Positions 9,302 to 17,421 of a stretch of 43,755 nt of DNA are shown piece after piece. Each line of letters begins with the position of its first letter. Positions within the stretch are counted from its first letter, which is position 1. The position numbers were made by a program, and so were the translations under genes. The stretch spans positions 1-43,755 of the forward strand of contig JANQEV010000123.1 in assembly GCA_028278145.1 (NCBI GenBank), given 5' to 3'. The notes beneath the pieces are model-generated. The model made no database searches and was not told where the DNA came from. It worked only from the letters and a program-made list of their open reading frames with translations. The DNA is from Chromatiales bacterium. Its GTDB lineage: Bacteria > Pseudomonadota > Gammaproteobacteria > Chromatiales > Chromatiaceae.

Positions 9302-9862
9302 ATGTTTTTATGTGATCTGCAAAACAGTAAGTTGTTGCTGGTGGATATCCAGGAGCGACTGGTGAGTGCCATGGAACCCAAGGTGGTGGCCAGGATGGTG
9401 GAGAATACCAAGTTTCTACTGCAGTCGGCGGCAATCGTTGGTGCGCCGGTTATCTACAGCGAACAGTACCCCAAGGGATTGGGTTCCACTCTGCCTGAGA
9501 TCAAAGAACACATCCCAGAATCCACCGGCAGCCTGAGTAAGACCTGCTTTTCCTGTACCGATAGCCCGGACTTTAATGACATCCTGGATGCAGATCGTAA
9601 CCAGGTAATCATCGTCGGTATGGAGTCCCATGTCTGTATTCTGCAGACCGCCATGCATCTACAAGGGCAGGGGAAGCAGGTGTTCGTGGTAGCCGATGCC
9701 TGCGCTGCCCGCAGTAAACATAACCACAAGAATGCCATGCAGCGCATGGCCCAGGCCGGGGTTATTATCACCAACAGCGAATCGGTGGTGTTCGAGTGGC
9801 TGCGTGATACCAGCCATGCCGGTTTCAGACAGATATCCACCCTGTTGAAAGAGCGTGGCTGA
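9302..9862 (+). CDS. Isochorismatase-family cysteine hydrolase
   Basis: 186-aa protein with the Asp-Lys-Cys triad of the family: Asp15 in LLVDIQERL, Lys80 in GSLSKTCFSC and Cys112 in MESHVCILQTA. Such proteins hydrolyse amides, ureido groups or enol ethers; the substrate cannot be told from sequence. GAGGAGTAGGG precedes the ATG. It lies 20 bases after acsA, probably in the same transcript, but no role in leucine breakdown is known for it. Confidence 0.8.
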   Translation: MFLCDLQNSKLLLVDIQERLVSAMEPKVVARMVENTKFLLQSAAIVGAPVIYSEQYPKGLGSTLPEIKEHIPESTGSLSKTCFSCTDSPDFNDILDADRNQVIIVGMESHVCILQTAMHLQGQGKQVFVVADACAARSKHNHKNAMQRMAQAGVIITNSESVVFEWLRDTSHAGFRQISTLLKERG

Positions 9863-9865
9863 GGG

Positions 9866-10411
9866 ATGTTTAAGGGGGAGCAAGGGGTGATCAAGCTGAT
9901 CCCTATGATGCTGTTACTACTCACGGCCTGTAGTGACCAGACCGGGAAAAGCTACAGTATCGACCTGGAGAAATGTACCTTGGATGGGCGTCCCATACTG
10001 GAGCTGTTACAGATCGATCCAGCTGCCTCCCTGCCTCCAGAAGAGTCCAGGCGTTACCAAACCATAGTCACTGAAGCTGCAGACCACGGGGTCTATTTTG
10101 GTCTCTGTGGTATAGATATCAGACATGGCCAGGCCATGGCCCTGCGTATCCCGGATCTGGAGCTGGGGCGGCCAGGGTTTAGGGGTGAAATCAGGCCGCT
10201 TCTGAACAGTGCAGATGAGTATCAGGAGAAATACGGTTCACCTATCAAGCAACCGGATGGCTCCACCTTCGTACAGGTTAGAAGAACCGGAGACAAGCTG
10301 GGACGCTTTGCCGACTGGTCTAACATCTGTGCAGGTCTCACCATGCGCCTGGATTTTGATCACCGGGATCGGTTGAGCGCCATAACCATCTATCCCACGC
10401 CTTCAGAGTGA
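9866..10411 (+). CDS. Putative lipoprotein of unknown function
   Basis: 181 aa if started at ATG 9866; I do not recognise the family. A short charged N-terminus, hydrophobic stretch LIPMMLLLLTAC and Cys form a lipoprotein signal, so the mature protein should be lipid-anchored in the envelope. An alternative GTG start at 9887, preceded by a purine-rich GGGGGAGCAAGG, gives a shorter and equally plausible signal peptide. The rest is soluble, with three further Cys (TLDGR-side, FGLCGID and NICAG). It is the last gene of the catabolic operon, 3 bases after the hydrolase. Confidence 0.7.
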   Translation: MFKGEQGVIKLIPMMLLLLTACSDQTGKSYSIDLEKCTLDGRPILELLQIDPAASLPPEESRRYQTIVTEAADHGVYFGLCGIDIRHGQAMALRIPDLELGRPGFRGEIRPLLNSADEYQEKYGSPIKQPDGSTFVQVRRTGDKLGRFADWSNICAGLTMRLDFDHRDRLSAITIYPTPSE

Positions 10412-10429
10412 TTTTTTTGTAATTTATTT

Positions 10430-10519
10430 ACCGCTAAGAACGCCAAGATCGCAAAGATTTGATAGAGCTCTTTGTTGTGCTTGGTGAGAATTCTTGGCGA
10501 CCTTCGCGCCCTTTGCGGT
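10430..10519. repeat. Imperfect 27-bp inverted repeat, interspersed-repeat-like
   Basis: The left arm 10430-10456 (begins ACCGCTAAG, ends TCGCAAAG) and the reverse complement of the right arm 10493-10519 (begins ACCGCAAAG, ends TCGCCAAG) agree at 21 of 27 positions, separated by 36 bases. It lies between the operon end and argG. Sequences of this flavour recur between genes in many proteobacteria (from memory), so it may be a MITE- or REP-like element; it may also help end the upstream transcript. Confidence 0.55.
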
Positions 10520-10546
10520 TCCACATAGATTTTTCACCAGATTTCT

Positions 10547-10571
10547 GCCGGTTTGCTATATAATTACCGGC
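10547..10571 (+). promoter_or_regulatory. Candidate argG promoter with flanking 6-bp dyad
   Basis: TATAAT at 10559-10564, within TGCTATATAAT (extended -10-like), lies about 45 bases upstream of the argG start. No good -35 is seen. The -10 is flanked by GCCGGT (10547-10552) and ACCGGC (10566-10571), a perfect dyad that could be an operator. I do not see a good ArgR box. Confidence 0.4.
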
Positions 10572-10606
10572 TTTTCCAAATATGGGCGCAGATTCAGGAG
10601 CAAATA

Positions 10607-11827
10607 ATGTCCAAGTCCGATGTAAAGAAAGTTGTATTGGCCTACTCCGGTGGGTTAGATACCTCCATTATCCTCAAGTGGCTGGAAGATGAGTACGGCT
10701 GTGAAGTTGTAACCTTTACCGCCGATATCGGCCAGGGTGAAGAGGTGGAGCCGGCGCGCGCCAAGGCCCAGGCTGCCGGGGTGAAAGAGATCTACATCGA
10801 CGATCTGCGCGAAGAGTTTGTGCGTGACTATGTGTATCCGATGTTTCGCGCCAATGCCATCTACGAGGGCGAGTACCTGCTGGGTACCTCTATCGCCCGT
10901 CCCCTGATCGCCAAGCGTCTGATTGAGATCGCCAATGAGACCGGTGCTGATGCCGTCTCCCATGGTGCTACCGGCAAGGGTAACGACCAGGGGCGTTTCG
11001 AGCTGGGCGCCTATGCCCTGAAGCCGGATGTAAAGATCATCGCTCCCTGGCGGGAGTGGGATCTGCTGTCACGCGAGAAGCTGATGGCCTATGCCGAGAA
11101 GCATGGTATCCCGGTGGAGATGAAACGTGACGGCAAGAAGTCACCATACTCCATGGATGCCAACCTGTTGCATATCTCCTATGAGGGGTATGACCTGGAA
11201 GATCCATGGGCTGAACCTTCTGATGACATGTGGCGCTGGACCGTTTCCCCGGAGCAGGCCCCGGATGATCCAACCTACATTGAGCTGACCTACGAGAAGG
11301 GTGACATAGTTGCCATCGATGGTGAGGCTATGACCCCGGCCACTGTGTTGGAGAAGCTTAATCAACTAGGTGGTGCCAACGGTATCGGCCGTGACGATAT
11401 CGTAGAGAACCGTTACGTGGGCATGAAGTCACGCGGCTGTTACGAGACCCCGGGTGGCACCATCATGCTCAAGGGACATCGCGCCATGGAATCCCTGACC
11501 CTGGACCGCGAAGCCGCACACCTGAAGGATGAGCTGATGCCACGCTATGCCAAGCTGGTATACAACGGCTACTGGTTCAGCCCTGAGCGCGAGATGATGC
11601 AGGCCGCCATCGACCAGACCCAGGAGGTGGTGAACGGCGTGGTACGCCTCAAGCTGTACAAGGGATCCGTCATGGTGGTGGGGCGCAAGTCCGAGACCAA
11701 CAGCCTGTTTGATGAGTCCATTGCGACCTTTGAAGATGATGAGGGTGCATATGATCAGAAAGATGCAGAGGGTTTCATCAAGCTGAATGCCCTGCGTCTG
11801 CGGGTTGCGGCCAAGCGTGATCAGTAA
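10607..11827 (+). CDS. argG: Argininosuccinate synthase
   Basis: 406-aa enzyme condensing citrulline and aspartate with ATP in arginine biosynthesis. The N-terminal AYSGGLDTS is the PP-loop ATP site; [34 protein letters not shown] and [16 protein letters not shown] are family signatures, and length is standard. The ATG at 10607 follows CAGGAG; the frame is open further upstream but that part is not homologous. It stands alone with its own candidate promoter and terminator. Confidence 0.96.
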   Translation: MSKSDVKKVVLAYSGGLDTSIILKWLEDEYGCEVVTFTADIGQGEEVEPARAKAQAAGVKEIYIDDLREEFVRDYVYPMFRANAIYEGEYLLGTSIARPLIAKRLIEIANETGADAVSHGATGKGNDQGRFELGAYALKPDVKIIAPWREWDLLSREKLMAYAEKHGIPVEMKRDGKKSPYSMDANLLHISYEGYDLEDPWAEPSDDMWRWTVSPEQAPDDPTYIELTYEKGDIVAIDGEAMTPATVLEKLNQLGGANGIGRDDIVENRYVGMKSRGCYETPGGTIMLKGHRAMESLTLDREAAHLKDELMPRYAKLVYNGYWFSPEREMMQAAIDQTQEVVNGVVRLKLYKGSVMVVGRKSETNSLFDESIATFEDDEGAYDQKDAEGFIKLNALRLRVAAKRDQ

Positions 11828-11846
11828 TCCTAGTTGTAATTCTAGA

Positions 11847-11878
11847 AAGGGTCTGGTCTAGCGGTCAGGCCCTTTTTT
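11847..11878 (+). terminator. Intrinsic terminator of argG
   Basis: AAGGGTCTG (11847-11855) pairs with CAGGCCCTT (11866-11874), with one G-U, and is followed by a run of six T. Confidence 0.85.
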
Positions 11879-12051
11879 ATTTGTGGATTGAGTAAATATG
11901 ACATGCTTTCGTATGAGTGAACTGCGGATTTTTTGAAATATAATTTTAATATATGTCATGAACTGACACGCAATGCTTGGTAGCTTGTTTGTCTTTTAAA
12001 AGTAAGATAAGATTTTTCCCTTAGGACATAATAATAATTCGGAGAATGATC

Positions 12052-12816
12052 ATGGATGGTTCCGTAATTGCGGCTGTAAATTCAAGGAAGATTAAATTAT
12101 TTTTAATTCTTTCAGTAATCACATTCATCTTTGCACTAAGAACAGAAGCGGCAGTGCTCTTAGATACTGGCGTTATACCTTGTGATGATCGCAGCTGTTC
12201 AAGATCTCCTTTAGGTTCTCCACGTGGCTTTGATGATCAGTGGGCAGCCAGATTTACCCTTGAGAGAGACACACTGATAACAGGTTTTTCTTTCTGGATG
12301 AACTCTTCGCCGAGCAATATTGGTGAATCATTTACTCTATCTGTTTATCAGGGAGATATTTTAACACCTTACTCTTTCCCACCCTGGGATTCAGGCATTT
12401 CCTACACGCCTGATATATCTAACCAAGTCATGTCGCAGCATGTGACCATTGTTGATACGGGCGCAGCTGATAACTTTGATAATCAGTGGCAAACACTAAG
12501 TGGTTTAAGTTTGGCATTAGACCAAGGTAGTTACTGGTTAGGTTTCTCTATAACTGGTAGTGACGGTTATGATGGTGGTCTACCCTCAGGAGAGTTTGGT
12601 GCACTGACTCCTGTTGATAAGTATGCTTTTTTTAACTCGTTAAATGTTGGCGCACCATTTACTGCTGATGGTTGGACGGAGAATTCTCCTGATGGTTTTG
12701 CTTTTAAGGTAATGGGTGATGTTTCGCCTGTTCCTCTACCAGCAGCAGTCTGGCTATTTGGTGCTGGTCTAGCCGGGATTTTTGGTTGCGTGCGTAAGAA
12801 ACAAGCCCAAGCATGA
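12052..12816 (+). CDS. Secreted protein with PEP-CTERM/VPLPA-type sorting signal
   Basis: 254 aa from ATG 12052, preceded by GGAG (12041-12044) at 7 bases; an ATG at 12046 is too close to that site. An N-terminal signal peptide (hydrophobic LFLILSVITFIFAL, then TEAA) is followed by an exported beta-rich domain containing a Cys pair (IPCDDRSC). The C-terminus is a VPLPAAVWLFGAGLAGIFG transmembrane segment and a basic RKK tail, the layout recognised by exosortases, so the protein is probably processed and released to the surface or matrix. No exosortase is in the window. The gene and its upstream DNA are more AT-rich than neighbours, hinting at transfer. Function unknown. Confidence 0.75.
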   Translation: MDGSVIAAVNSRKIKLFLILSVITFIFALRTEAAVLLDTGVIPCDDRSCSRSPLGSPRGFDDQWAARFTLERDTLITGFSFWMNSSPSNIGESFTLSVYQGDILTPYSFPPWDSGISYTPDISNQVMSQHVTIVDTGAADNFDNQWQTLSGLSLALDQGSYWLGFSITGSDGYDGGLPSGEFGALTPVDKYAFFNSLNVGAPFTADGWTENSPDGFAFKVMGDVSPVPLPAAVWLFGAGLAGIFGCVRKKQAQA

Positions 12817-12840
12817 TCAGATAGTTAGTTGTAGTTTAAT

Positions 12841-12876
12841 ACAAGGGCCTGGCCTAATTAGGTCAGGCCCTTGTTT
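12841..12876. terminator. Bidirectional terminator between convergent genes
   Basis: A 34-base near-perfect palindrome: ACAAGGGCCTG and CAGGCCCTTGT as outer arms with CCTAATTAGG in the centre. It serves the PEP-CTERM gene on plus and touches the stop codon of the EamA gene on minus. Confidence 0.8.
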
Positions 12877-13763
12877 CATGATGTGGCAGTTTCTCTTCTA
12901 ATGATCCGGTCACCCCACTGATAGCTTGCCAGCCCAGTCAGGATGACTCCGGTGCCGAGCATATCTGTAGTACTGATCTGCTCGTGATTGAGCCATGCGC
13001 CCAGCAACAGTGCCAGTACTGGTGTGATCAGGGTTGCCAGTGCAACGGCAGTGGCAGAAACCTCGCGCAATACGTAGTAGTACAACACGAAGCCAAATGC
13101 TGTTGCGATCACTCCCAGATACAGGATTGACCACAATGCGCGTGCGCTGACCTGTACATCTATCTCCAGAGCACTGAAACTGTAACTGATCCAGAACAGA
13201 GGTACTGCTACCAATAAAGCGCCAGTGGTGGTCTCCAGTGGATGCAGGCCAGCATCAATGCGTTTTATCCACACTGCACTCAGAGCGTGAATGATCACCG
13301 ATATCAGAACCGCTACCAGTCCGGGAAATTGTTGATTGTCCAACCGCAAACTGTGCTTGAAAACCAACAGCAAGCCCATGATGCCAAGCAGCATGCCTAG
13401 GCCTCTGAACAGGGAGAATGTACGTTCACGCAATACTATGGCAGAAAAAAGACCAGTCACAACAGGTGTCAGGCCAAATACTACAGACACCATGCCGGAG
13501 GGGATAAATTGTGTGCCCCAGTAGACTGCACTCATTGCGCCCCAAATGCCCAAGCCTGCTGCCAAATAGGTATTTCGAGCTGCCGGGTACCAGCGCATAC
13601 GGCGGCTCATGAGTGCCACCAATACCAGGCATACGAATACTCCAAGCTGCATACGCGCGCTTACGCCTAGCCAGGGTCCGATACCCTCGCTGCTCCATTT
13701 AATTGCCAGTGGTGTGGTGGTCCAGATCAACACCATCCCCAGGTAGGCGGCCGGGATAGACAT
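12876..13763 (-). CDS. DMT-superfamily (EamA) transporter
   Basis: 295-aa inner-membrane protein with about ten hydrophobic segments in two EamA repeats; YWGTQFIPSGMVSVVFGLTP in the first half and FGFVLYYYVLREVSATAVAL with LITPVLALLLGA in the second are typical. Members export amino acids and other small metabolites; substrate unknown. GGAGG precedes the ATG at 13763. An intrinsic terminator and a structured leader lie directly upstream on the same strand (13799-13974), so expression may be controlled by premature termination. Confidence 0.85.
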   Translation of the reverse strand: MSIPAAYLGMVLIWTTTPLAIKWSSEGIGPWLGVSARMQLGVFVCLVLVALMSRRMRWYPAARNTYLAAGLGIWGAMSAVYWGTQFIPSGMVSVVFGLTPVVTGLFSAIVLRERTFSLFRGLGMLLGIMGLLLVFKHSLRLDNQQFPGLVAVLISVIIHALSAVWIKRIDAGLHPLETTTGALLVAVPLFWISYSFSALEIDVQVSARALWSILYLGVIATAFGFVLYYYVLREVSATAVALATLITPVLALLLGAWLNHEQISTTDMLGTGVILTGLASYQWGDRIIRRETATS

Positions 13764-13798
13764 TATTTCCTCCAGATTAATTAACGGCCAAAAAACAA

Positions 13799-13830
13799 AA
13801 AGGCCGCAGCTAGTGAAAGCTGCGGCCTTT
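13799..13830 (-). terminator. Perfect intrinsic terminator upstream of EamA gene
   Basis: AAAGGCCGCAGC pairs perfectly with GCTGCGGCCTTT (12 bp, 8-base loop). Read on minus it is followed by TTTTT-G-TTTTTT, read on plus only by CCC, so it ends leftward transcripts. It sits 35 bases upstream of the EamA start codon. Confidence 0.88.
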
Positions 13831-13850
13831 CCCAGAATCGGGTTGTTAAA

Positions 13851-13940
13851 TCGATCTATGAAAGCACGCAGCTACGGGCAAGCCAGCGCATAATGTGGCT
13901 CACTCGTACTGTTAGAACTTGTGCCTTGATCGAATTCATG
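13851..13940 (-). ncRNA. Candidate structured leader RNA / small RNA
   Basis: On the minus strand the DNA between promoter and terminator folds into one extended hairpin. P1: 13933-13921 (UCGAUC+AAGGCAC) with 13867-13861 (GUGCUUU) and 13856-13851 (GAUCGA), 13 pairs with a 4-base bulge. P2: CAGUACG (13911-13905) with CGUAGCUG (13876-13869), 7 pairs and one bulge. P3: GAGCCA (13901-13896) with UGGCUU (13885-13880). A 9-base internal loop AAGUUCUAA lies between P1 and P2. The G-U pairs in P1 and P3 hold only on the minus-strand RNA. AGCUGCG (13873-13867) could instead pair with CGCAGCU (13824-13818) of the terminator as an antiterminator. A 27-codon ORF (13939-13856) overlaps it but lacks a ribosome site. 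No known RNA family was recognised. Confidence 0.6.
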
Positions 13941-13946
13941 GAGCCA

Positions 13947-13974
13947 AGTGTATCTGCCTTTATCTAATTTTCAA
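13947..13974 (-). promoter_or_regulatory. Sigma-70-like promoter for the leader RNA
   Basis: On minus: TTGAAA (13974-13969), 16 bases, TACACT (13952-13947). Transcription would begin near 13940, just before the hairpin. Confidence 0.6.
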
Positions 13975-14077
13975 GTGTCACGAGGAAGAAAACTTGATCT
14001 TAGAGTAAATGTTCTATTATTAGGTGATAATTTTCCTAACCATGATTATCTGTCCATAGAAGTGAGCGGACCCCAGA

Positions 14078-15478
14078 ATGAAAGAACGCAACAGTAATAT
14101 TTCCACCCGACAAAAAGCCCTTGAGATCAACCTGGATGAAGAGAGGTACGGTACTTTTGTAGAGATTGGTGCCGGCCAGGAAGTGGCCCGCCAGTTTTTT
14201 TCCGCAGGCGCAGCGGCAGGAACGGTCGCCAAGACCATGTCTGCATATGACATGCAGATCAGCGATGAGATATATGGCAAGGCCGGGGCCTATGTAAGCC
14301 GCGAGCGACTGGAACAGATGTTGGGGCGTGAATATGACCTGCTTCTCAAACGTCTGAAGGACAGTCGCCCAATAACTACACAGTTTTTTAGTTATGCTGC
14401 CACGGTGACCGCCCGCAGTTTTAAGCAGAAGAATGAGTGTCATGGCTGGCTGGGTATTGAGACACAGCTCTATCCGGAAGCGCCACCCAGCAGAATTATC
14501 CTGCATGTGCGCATGTTGGATGATGATAACCAGAGTCAGACTGAGGCCCTGGGTATTCTTGGGGTCAATCTGATCTATGGTGCGTTTTATTACAAGAGCC
14601 AGCCCAAGTGGGTTATCGAGGGCCTCTTGGATAATATCGGCTCTGATCGGCTGGAAATTGACCTGATTGAATTCAGCGGTCCCTATTACACGGATGTAGA
14701 TAACCGCCTGATGAACCTGCATCTTATTCGTAGTTGGTGCTGTCGCGGCGTTATGTTTGATACCGATGGCGCCTCGATTGTGCCCTCCAGTGCCATGCGT
14801 AAGAAAGATATCCTGGTGATGCGTGGTTCTTTCAAGCCCCCGGCAAAACTGCACCTGGATATGAGTAGTGCCGCCATAGATCAGCTGACCTCTATGGGAA
14901 GCCTGAGCGAACGCGGTGTGCTCAATATCGCTGAGATAACCATGTCGGAACTGACCTCAGATGGTGAGCAGGATGATGCCAGCTTCCTGGCCCGGGTCGA
15001 TCTGCTGGTCAAGCTGGGGTTCCACGTGCTGATATCTGACTATCTGCGACACTTTCGCCTGCGTTCCTGGATTCGTAATTTCACCAATAATCGTATCGCG
15101 GTGGTGATGAGTGTCTATGATCTGAACAAGATCTTCGATGAGGCTTTTTACGCAGGGCTTGAGGGTGGGATCCTGGTGGCCATGGGAAAACTATTTTCCG
15201 ATGACACCAACGTGTTTGTATATCCTGCAAAGATCGATGGTGAACTGGTCACACTCGATAATGCCAAGGTGCCGGAGAAGGTAAAGTATCTGCTGAGTTA
15301 TCTGGTGATGAATAAATTTGTGCTGCCCATCGAAAACTACACTGAGGAGAACCTGCACATCTCTCCCCCAGAACTGGCCACGCAGATGCTCCAGGGACGG
15401 GGCGAATGGGAAAAGGCGCTGCCGCCAGGTATTGCCGAAGAGATAATCGAGAAACACCTGTTTGGCTGTTGTGACTGA
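14078..15478 (+). CDS. Conserved protein of unknown function
   Basis: 466-aa soluble protein without signal peptide or membrane segment. The N-terminal part (LDEERYGTFVEIGAGQEVAR, FFSAGAAAGTVAKTMSAYDM, ISDEIYG, YVSRERLEQML) and the block GVNLIYGAFYY plus EFSGP and DNRLMNLHLI belong to a family I recall as widespread in cyanobacteria and proteobacteria, often carrying unreliable names such as TonB-dependent receptor or nicotinate-nucleotide adenylyltransferase. Neither name is supported by the sequence: there is no beta-barrel, no signal peptide and no adenylyltransferase HxGH motif. GAGCGGA lies ahead of the ATG. No operon partner is obvious; the next gene starts 113 bases on. Confidence 0.75.
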   Translation: MKERNSNISTRQKALEINLDEERYGTFVEIGAGQEVARQFFSAGAAAGTVAKTMSAYDMQISDEIYGKAGAYVSRERLEQMLGREYDLLLKRLKDSRPITTQFFSYAATVTARSFKQKNECHGWLGIETQLYPEAPPSRIILHVRMLDDDNQSQTEALGILGVNLIYGAFYYKSQPKWVIEGLLDNIGSDRLEIDLIEFSGPYYTDVDNRLMNLHLIRSWCCRGVMFDTDGASIVPSSAMRKKDILVMRGSFKPPAKLHLDMSSAAIDQLTSMGSLSERGVLNIAEITMSELTSDGEQDDASFLARVDLLVKLGFHVLISDYLRHFRLRSWIRNFTNNRIAVVMSVYDLNKIFDEAFYAGLEGGILVAMGKLFSDDTNVFVYPAKIDGELVTLDNAKVPEKVKYLLSYLVMNKFVLPIENYTEENLHISPPELATQMLQGRGEWEKALPPGIAEEIIEKHLFGCCD

Positions 15479-15591
15479 TAACAACGCCGTTTCCAGCACT
15501 ATGTTCTGGGTTTGCACGTTAGCTGACTCTACCCAATTGTGCCTATTTAGCAACCTAAGTATGACGAGCTAAAAATGTAGGGGTCTGATAA

Positions 15592-17301
15592 ATGGAAAAG
15601 GAACTTTCTCCATTAGCCATCATAGCCATATTGATCCTGTTTGTTTTCCTTGGTGCACAGGTCTTTTTGAATTACCAGGCAGCGACCGAGCTCCCGCGTC
15701 TAACGCATATCAAGAGGGCGCCAAATGGCCATCTGTATGTCCCGCTGGGTAATGAGCTATATGAGTATGGCCAGAACCTGATACATCACCGCACCATTGG
15801 ACTAGATAAGCTGGGTGTAAATTCAACTTCTGGGGAGTTTGCCTTTTTTAGCAATGGTGAGTTGTTGATTAGGCAGGGCGAACAGGAGCTTTCATTTCTG
15901 GAGAATCTGGAGCGATTCTTTCGTCATGCAAACAGATCCCCAGACACGTCTGACACCAATCATAACGGCCTGGTACGGTGTGATCTGGAGTCAATGTCCT
16001 GTGTTCCATTTGGGGAGCCACCATTAAATCTCAATCGTACATTTCATATGACAGTAGATTGGCAGACAGATAGGGTGTTTATTGCCGATAGTGCGCGTCA
16101 CAAAGTCAAACTATTAAGTTCTGAAGGCGTACAACTCTTGCAGGCAGAGGGTGGACTGAAGTTCCCCAATAAACTTCGGTATATCGATGGCTTGCTCTAT
16201 GTGGCCAATACTAATCGTCATGAGGTAACGGTATACCAGGTAACTGACACCGGGATTATACGTGATGATAAGAGGAGTTTTCGTACCGATCCAGTGGAGC
16301 TTAAAGCCGGGAGTTACCGGTGGCCTGCATCGCTTCTGTTGATCAATGATGAGATCTGGGTGATCAATTACGATAGTGGTATGGCCAATGGTAAGGCAGT
16401 CCGCTTTAGCAGTGATGGCAAGCTGATTGGCAGAGTTGTGCTGCCAGATGCAAGTGACCCATTCTCCATGGTGCTTTTGGGCGATGTAATTCTGATAAGC
16501 GACTATAACAACAGTCGCATACTCCGCTACAGTGCGCTAGGAGAACAGCTTGATGCCATGGATCTAGGTCCACTGGCAGAACGTATCAGTGAATATGATG
16601 GATTGCGGGAGCAATACAATTTCTGGATGGTCATATTTATTGCTCTGTTTGTTTTGGCATTTTTTATTGGAATAGTTGTTGGTATTCGTCAAAGCCTTGG
16701 CAACCGGAAGCGAATACCCCAGCCAAGCCTGGCAGAGCAGCATCTTGATCTAGGTTCACCGAGTATCATCTGGCTGGAAGTGTTGCCAAAATTTCAGCAA
16801 CAGATACGAATTGTGATCTGGTTGGTAGGTGCAGTGATGGCAATGGCCGTATTTCTCGGTATGCCTGCCTTTCCCAGCCTGCCCAGGCAGGCGTTGCTGT
16901 TGATGGCAGTGATTCTCCCCATAGTGGTAATGGTCTTTCTCGCCATCAATAGACTGGCTAAACAGAAGATTGGTGTTTTGGGTGATACGATTATTCTAAT
17001 GGCCAGTAAAGACCGTTATGCAGCAGGAAGTGGGAAGAGTATTTTCTATTCACATAACCAGATTGGTGTCGCTAGCCTCATCCTTACGATCAAGACAAAT
17101 CAACCAGTGTTTTCAGAAGATCAGCTGGTTGAGTATGTTTATCCCTTGTTGAAGAATGCTACATCTCTTTCCAGTGAGCAGATGATGTGGGAGGGGTTAC
17201 GAAATAAGCCATGGATGACCTTCTTTTGGACGGTGGCGATCCTGGTTGTGTTGCTGGCCTATCTGGCCATGGAATATAACTGGTTTGAAATAGCGATCTG
17301 A
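15592..17301 (+). CDS. Membrane-anchored beta-propeller-like protein of unknown function
   Basis: 569 aa. An N-terminal membrane segment (about residues 8-27) is followed by a roughly 310-residue domain that should face the periplasm and has NHL/SMP-30-like repeats: NGHLYVPLGNELYEY, DRVFIADSARHKVKLL, IDGLLYVANTNRHEVTVY, NDEIWVINYDSGMANGKAV, VILISDYNNSRILRYS. Then come membrane segments near 344-365, 405-424 and 434-453, a cytoplasmic stretch, and a last segment near 543-560. I do not recognise the family. Its downstream neighbour encodes a periplasmic cytochrome c, a possible but unproven partner. Confidence 0.65.
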   Translation: MEKELSPLAIIAILILFVFLGAQVFLNYQAATELPRLTHIKRAPNGHLYVPLGNELYEYGQNLIHHRTIGLDKLGVNSTSGEFAFFSNGELLIRQGEQELSFLENLERFFRHANRSPDTSDTNHNGLVRCDLESMSCVPFGEPPLNLNRTFHMTVDWQTDRVFIADSARHKVKLLSSEGVQLLQAEGGLKFPNKLRYIDGLLYVANTNRHEVTVYQVTDTGIIRDDKRSFRTDPVELKAGSYRWPASLLLINDEIWVINYDSGMANGKAVRFSSDGKLIGRVVLPDASDPFSMVLLGDVILISDYNNSRILRYSALGEQLDAMDLGPLAERISEYDGLREQYNFWMVIFIALFVLAFFIGIVVGIRQSLGNRKRIPQPSLAEQHLDLGSPSIIWLEVLPKFQQQIRIVIWLVGAVMAMAVFLGMPAFPSLPRQALLLMAVILPIVVMVFLAINRLAKQKIGVLGDTIILMASKDRYAAGSGKSIFYSHNQIGVASLILTIKTNQPVFSEDQLVEYVYPLLKNATSLSSEQMMWEGLRNKPWMTFFWTVAILVVLLAYLAMEYNWFEIAI

Positions 17302-17421
17302 TTGAGTCTATAGGTAGTGCACTATTCCTGAAAAACCGCATTAAACGCCTGGTTTGAGGGTGATTGTTTCTGCCTGGGCGCGTTGTTAATATCCAGAGCA
17401 TCCAGATAACATGAGTATGTG

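Noticed and set aside
10547-10571. ArgR box upstream of argG
   Set aside because: Only a weak partial match to the palindromic ARG box; the clear dyad has different arms.
13851-13974. 6S RNA
   Set aside because: The closing helix and size do not fit: the internal loop is 9 against 1 bases rather than a large central bubble, and the transcript would be only about 140 bases.
14078-15478. Names such as TonB-dependent receptor or NMN adenylyltransferase for this protein
   Set aside because: There is no signal peptide, beta-barrel, plug or HxGH motif to support them.
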